From assembly GCA_028824295.1 (NCBI GenBank), contig JAPPED010000015.1, positions 62,001 through 126,000 on the forward strand: a stretch of 64,000 nucleotides of DNA, given 5' to 3'. This document shows, piece after piece, positions 59,880 to 64,000 of the stretch. Source of the DNA: Rhodospirillales bacterium. GTDB lineage: Bacteria > Pseudomonadota > Alphaproteobacteria > TMED109. Both the position numbers and the translations under genes were made by a program. Position 1 is the first letter of the stretch. Each line of letters starts with the position of its first letter. The notes beneath the pieces are model-generated. The model did not search any database, was not told the DNA's origin, and saw only the letters and a list, made by a program, of their open reading frames with translations.

Positions 59880-62672
59880 GTGGCTGACCCCGCGCCCGTG
59901 ACGGAATCACCCTTGGCGCGACCGCGGCTGATCCTGGTCGATGGCTCCGGGTACCTCTTCCGTGCGTTTCATGCGATGCGGGAGCTCACGCGAGCCGACG
60001 GCACGCCGGTGAACGCCGTGTACGGTTTCTGCAGCATGCTGTGGAAGCTGTACCAGCAGGAGGCCAGCGACGGACTCGCGGTGATCTTCGACGCCGGCGC
60101 GAAGTCCTTCCGAAACGACATTTTTCCCGCCTACAAGGCTCATCGGCCACCGCCGCCGGAGGCATTGATCCCGCAGTTTCCACTGGTGCGCGAGGCGACT
60201 CGTGCGTTCGGGCTGCCGTCGATCGAGCTCGCCGGATACGAAGCCGACGACCTGATCGCAACCTTCGCCGAGCAGGCGAGCAACTCGGGATGGGACGTCG
60301 ACATCGTCTCGTCCGACAAGGATCTGATGCAGTTGGTGGGCCCCCATGTCAGGATGCTGGGGCCGCGCGACCTGGAACCCATCGGTCCGCCGGAAGTGGC
60401 CGAGAAGTTTGGCGTCCCACCCGAGCGGGTCGTCGATGTGCAGGCTCTGGCCGGCGACGCGACCGACAATGTCCCCGGCGTGCCGGGAATCGGCGTCAAG
60501 ACGGCGGCCGAGCTGGTGGCGCGGTTCGGTTCGCTCGAGGACGTGCTGGCGGGGGCTTCCTTGGTGAAGCAGCCCAAGCGTCGCGAGCGGCTGCTCCAGC
60601 ATGCCGACGACGCGCGCATCAGCATGCGGCTCGTCACGCTCAAGCGCGACGTCCCGGTGGACGTTGGTATCGAGGACATGCGTCGCGCCCCGCCCGACCC
60701 GGACTTGCTGCTGGGATTTCTCCGGGCGCAGGGGTTTGCGAGCTTGGTACAGCGAATTGCGGGGCAGCTGGACGGTGCCGGCACGACGGCGGCATCGACC
60801 GAGGCCGCTCCGGTCGAGCGAGACTACGAGCTGGTCACCGATCTTCGCCGCCTGGACGCCTGGGTCGCCGCGGCGAACGCAGCCGGCATCGTGGCCGTCG
60901 ACACCGAAACCACGGGCCTCGAAATCGAAACGCTCGAACTGGTGGGAATCTCGCTGGCCACGGCCCCCGGCCGAGCCTGCTACATCCCGCTTGCGCACGT
61001 GGGCGCCGCCGACAGCCCGGGGGAGGACGGCCTGTTTACGCCGCCCGCGCCTGCCCAGGCGCCGAAGGATGAGGTGCTGGCGCGGCTGCAGCCGCTGTTC
61101 GAAGACGCCACGGTCCTCAAGGTAGGCCAGAACATCAAGTACGATGCCAACGTGCTGCACCGGGCGGCCGGCATCGAGGTGGCGCCGATCGACGACACGA
61201 TGCTCCTGTCGTACGTGGTCGATGCGGGCCGCGCGAAGCACGGCCTCGATTCGCTGAGCGAACGCCACCTGGGCATCGAGCCGATTCCGTTTTCGGCGGT
61301 GTGCGGATCCGGCCGCAACCAGATTCTGTTTTCGCAGGTACCGCTCGACAAGGCCTGCGAGTACGCCGCCGAGGATGCCGACCTCACGCTGCAGCTGCAC
61401 CAGCGCCTCCGGCCGCGCGTGCTCAAGGAGCGCATGGTGACGGTGTACGAGACGCTGGAGCGACCGCTGGTTCCCGTCCTGGCGGCCATGGAACGGGCCG
61501 GCATCGCCGTGGATCGCGGCACGCTGGAAGAACTCCGCGCCGACTTCGAGGCGCGGATGGCGGCCCTGGAGACACGGATCCACGGACTCGCGGGACGGGC
61601 ATTCAACCTGTCGTCCCCCGCGCAGCTCGGCGCCATCCTGTTCGAGGAACTCGGGCTCACGCCTGGCGGCAAGACCCGTGTGAAGAAGAGCGCATCGACG
61701 TCCCACGCGGTTCTGGAGGAGCTCGCGGGACAGGGCCACGAGATCGCGAGCAGCATGATCGCGTGGCGGCAGGTCCAGAAACTGCTGTCGACGTACATCG
61801 AGGCGCTGCTCGAGCGCAGCCGGGCGACGGGGCGCGTACACACGTCCTACCACATGACCGGGGCCGCCACGGGCAGGCTGTCGTCGAGCGATCCGAACCT
61901 GCAGAACATCCCGATCCGGACGGAGGAAGGCCGGCGCATCCGGCGCGCCTTCGTGGCCCCGCCCGGCAGGGTCCTGCTGGCTGCCGACTACTCGCAGATC
62001 GAGCTCCGCCTGCTGGCCGAGGTGGCGGAGATCGAACCGTTGCGGGAAGCGTTCCGCGACGGCGCGGACATTCACACGCTCACGGCCGCCAGCGTCTTCG
62101 CGGTTGCCGTCTCGGAGGTGGACGCGGAAATGCGGCGCCGGGCCAAGACGGTCAACTTCGGGCTGATCTACGGACAGAGCGCATTCGGGCTGGCCCGGCA
62201 GTTGGGCATCCCCAAGGGTGAGGCCCAGGGGATTATCGACGCCTACTTCAAACAGTACCCCGGCATCGAACGGTACATGGAGACCACCAAGCAGTTCGCC
62301 AGGGACCACGGCTACATCGAGACCATGTTCGGGCGCCGTTGTCACCTGCCGAACATTCGCGCCCGGAACTTCTCGGCTCGGGCTGGGTCCGAGCGGGCGG
62401 CCATCAATGCGCCGCTGCAGGGGGCGGCCGCCGACATCATCAAGCGCGCCATGGTTCGCATGCCGGATGCGCTGCGCGGGGCGGGGCTCCAGGCCGACAT
62501 GCTGCTGCAGGTCCACGATGAACTGGTCTTCGAGGTTCCCGAGGCGGAGGTCGAGGCGACTTCCGCGGTGGTCAAGCGGACCATGGAGACGGCGCCGTTG
62601 CCGGCGTGCGCCATGTCGGTGCCACTGGTGGTGGACGTCGGTGTGGGTGCCAGCTGGGAGGCGGCCCACTGA
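59880..62672 (+). CDS. polA: DNA polymerase I
   Basis: This 930-aa repair and replication polymerase has three parts. A 5'-3' exonuclease/FEN domain occupies about 1-290 (LVDGSGYLFRAFHAM, GYEADDLIATFA). A 3'-5' exonuclease domain covers about 310-520, with the catalytic VDTETTGLEIETLEL intact, so proofreading is expected. The polymerase domain fills the rest, with ADYSQIELRLLAE, RRRAKTVNFGLIYGQSAFGLA and VHDELVFE. The start is GTG at 59880. The long antisense open frame on the minus strand is a codon-bias artefact. Confidence 0.96.
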   Translation: MADPAPVTESPLARPRLILVDGSGYLFRAFHAMRELTRADGTPVNAVYGFCSMLWKLYQQEASDGLAVIFDAGAKSFRNDIFPAYKAHRPPPPEALIPQFPLVREATRAFGLPSIELAGYEADDLIATFAEQASNSGWDVDIVSSDKDLMQLVGPHVRMLGPRDLEPIGPPEVAEKFGVPPERVVDVQALAGDATDNVPGVPGIGVKTAAELVARFGSLEDVLAGASLVKQPKRRERLLQHADDARISMRLVTLKRDVPVDVGIEDMRRAPPDPDLLLGFLRAQGFASLVQRIAGQLDGAGTTAASTEAAPVERDYELVTDLRRLDAWVAAANAAGIVAVDTETTGLEIETLELVGISLATAPGRACYIPLAHVGAADSPGEDGLFTPPAPAQAPKDEVLARLQPLFEDATVLKVGQNIKYDANVLHRAAGIEVAPIDDTMLLSYVVDAGRAKHGLDSLSERHLGIEPIPFSAVCGSGRNQILFSQVPLDKACEYAAEDADLTLQLHQRLRPRVLKERMVTVYETLERPLVPVLAAMERAGIAVDRGTLEELRADFEARMAALETRIHGLAGRAFNLSSPAQLGAILFEELGLTPGGKTRVKKSASTSHAVLEELAGQGHEIASSMIAWRQVQKLLSTYIEALLERSRATGRVHTSYHMTGAATGRLSSSDPNLQNIPIRTEEGRRIRRAFVAPPGRVLLAADYSQIELRLLAEVAEIEPLREAFRDGADIHTLTAASVFAVAVSEVDAEMRRRAKTVNFGLIYGQSAFGLARQLGIPKGEAQGIIDAYFKQYPGIERYMETTKQFARDHGYIETMFGRRCHLPNIRARNFSARAGSERAAINAPLQGAAADIIKRAMVRMPDALRGAGLQADMLLQVHDELVFEVPEAEVEATSAVVKRTMETAPLPACAMSVPLVVDVGVGASWEAAH

Positions 62673-62971
62673 AACACGGATGGTCGGACGCGGGCCTCCC
62701 GCCGGTGTCGGTACGAGGACGGGGCTGACACCCGGAACTTGGCCGGGCGGCCATGCGGCGCGGCCGACGCGGTCTCGGCGTCGACGAAATCCGTCCGTCC
62801 GGCGCTCCGCGGGCGACCCCGGGACAGCCGCGCACCCGGCGGCGCCCTACGCACCGATTTCCACGCGGCCGTCGGCGGCCCTAATTCAAGCCGCGCCCAC
62901 GCGCATGTTTCGATGTGCACTTGACCTGGGGCGGTCCTACCGGTCAGGCTGAGGGCAAGGCGGAGGTCTCG

Positions 62972-63958
62972 ATGGCGGTATCGCTCACTCACATGCGCGC
63001 CTTCTGGGCAGTGGCCAAAGCGCGGTCATTTACGCGGGCCAGCAAACAGCTGGGCGTGGCGCAGGCCACGATCTCGCAGCACATCTCCAAGCTCGAGGAC
63101 GAGTTGGGCGCACAGGTGCTGCGGCGCCACGGCGGAACCATCGACCTCACCGACGCCGGCCGGTACCTCCTGCGACGGGTGGAACGAATCCTCAGCGACT
63201 ACGACGAGGCCATGGACGGGATCGGGCAGTTCACCGCCGGCACGCGGGGCATGCTCAAGCTGGGAATCCTGAGTTCCGTCGCCCGAAACCTGCTGCCGGA
63301 GGCGATGCGCAGTTTCGCAGTGTCCTTTCCGAACGTCGAAATTGACGTCCAGGAAGTGCCGCCGGCCGAGACGATCGATCTCCTCTACGCGCGCCGCATT
63401 TCGATTGGCGTGGTGGCGTCGGACTCGATCGCGTCAAGCAATCTTCCGTTTGCCCAGACCGAACTCTTCGTGGATCCCTATGTCCTCGCGGTCCCAGAGG
63501 GATTGGCGCTCGAAGCGGTCGAGGATCCGACGGAGGACGTCAAGCCGGCCGTCGCCAACGTGCTGAACAGCACGATCCGGTTCGAGTACGGCAACCAGCA
63601 CAAGCGTCGGATCGATGAGTGGTACAAAGGCGTGCTGCCGAAAGCGCGGGTCGAGGCGACCACCCGGACCTACGAAGTGGCGCTGTCGATGGTCCAGGCC
63701 GGACTGGGTGTAGCGGTCGTACCGGCGCTTGCCGCCGAAATCGGGCCGGGCCATGGCTTCCGGGTCGACCTGTACCGGACGCAACTGGAGGACCGACGGA
63801 TGGCGGCCATGGTGCCCGACCAATACCTGAGGATCGATCCGCACCGGACGTTTATCGGGGCGCTGGCAGAGGCGGGGCAGGCGCTCGAACTGCCGGCAAT
63901 ACTGGAAGCACCGTTTCTCGGCAGACCAACGGCTCGCCAGCGCCAGTCTGCAGCCTGA
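62972..63958 (+). CDS. LysR family transcriptional regulator
   Basis: This 328-aa regulator has an N-terminal winged HTH (MRAFWAVAKARSFTRASKQLGVAQATISQHISKLEDELG) and a C-terminal periplasmic-binding-like effector domain starting about LKLGILSSVARNLLP. The ATG at 62972 follows GGAGG by 5 nt. The target and effector are unknown, because the neighbouring genes that could be controlled lie beyond the window edge. The 299-bp gap before it holds no gene. Confidence 0.9.
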   Translation: MAVSLTHMRAFWAVAKARSFTRASKQLGVAQATISQHISKLEDELGAQVLRRHGGTIDLTDAGRYLLRRVERILSDYDEAMDGIGQFTAGTRGMLKLGILSSVARNLLPEAMRSFAVSFPNVEIDVQEVPPAETIDLLYARRISIGVVASDSIASSNLPFAQTELFVDPYVLAVPEGLALEAVEDPTEDVKPAVANVLNSTIRFEYGNQHKRRIDEWYKGVLPKARVEATTRTYEVALSMVQAGLGVAVVPALAAEIGPGHGFRVDLYRTQLEDRRMAAMVPDQYLRIDPHRTFIGALAEAGQALELPAILEAPFLGRPTARQRQSAA

Positions 63959-64000
63959 CCGTCGTCCCGGTCGGGGCGCCCGGCAAATTCAGCATCTTCG

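Noticed and set aside
59907-62669. 920-aa open frame on the minus strand opposite polA
   Set aside because: It is the exact antisense of polA, has no recognisable domains and its composition is that expected from third-position GC bias.

Overview
The window is a stretch of GC-rich chromosome (about two thirds G+C by eye) from an alphaproteobacterium. The support is a combination of markers: an Irr-type Fur regulator with an HHH motif, a class I lysyl-tRNA synthetase, the waaA-lpxK-lpxL lipid A cluster, a dnaB-alr-...-cvpA-purF block, a CHCC zinc-finger gene in front of polA, and a complete pqqABCDE operon. I cannot name the genus; a free-living, possibly marine, Rhodospirillales-like lineage is a guess. 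Genes are tightly packed. Many start codons overlap the preceding stop codon by 4 nt (ATGA, GTGA or TTGA), so GTG and TTG starts are common.

Layout. 27-6599 (minus) is a branched-chain amino acid type ABC transporter (livHMGF plus a binding protein) with an acyl-CoA ligase embedded in it. 6894-14738 holds a DUF2244 protein, the lipid A genes waaA-lpxK-lpxL, a sterol-desaturase/NUDIX pair, a quinone oxidoreductase and a MATE exporter. 14739-16679 is an accessory patch with a three-part DNA-binding protein and an AT-rich, gene-poor stretch. 16680-19418 holds an Atg22-like MFS transporter, irr and an SH3-domain protein. 19832-23953 is an NHL-repeat / D-aminoacylase / peptide-binding-protein operon. 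24084-34583 is minus-strand housekeeping: a glutathionyl-hydroquinone reductase, then dnaB-alr-mlaE-mlaF-cvpA-purF and coaBC-dut-moeB-dsrE. 34960-41214 holds a HbpS-like protein, a GST, an arsR/AHSA1 pair with clear palindromic operators, an SDR, an exported phosphoesterase and a first peptide deformylase.

41302-44369 is the most accessory part. It contains a 71-aa ORF coupled to a protein made of eleven 21-residue repeats with an invariant cysteine, 1.2 kb without recognisable genes, hicB followed by a frameshifted hicA, a possible primase-polymerase scrap, and tRNA-Arg(CCG). This looks like the worn remains of an element near a tRNA gene. 44424-51068 holds a rhodanese, pqqABCDE (PQQ cofactor synthesis), an exported sulfurtransferase and def-fmt. 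51074-64000 holds an ABC-2 permease, argD-argF, an IYD/BluB-like nitroreductase, an SDR, a Phd/VapC pair, lysK with an ABC-2 ATPase, the zinc-finger gene, polA and a LysR regulator.

The strongest candidates for something undescribed are the Cys-ladder repeat protein with its coupled small ORF (41302-42269) and the duplicated-HTH/excisionase protein, which has a well-placed internal start (15101-15766). No CRISPR array, rRNA, complete insertion sequence or intact integrase was seen.
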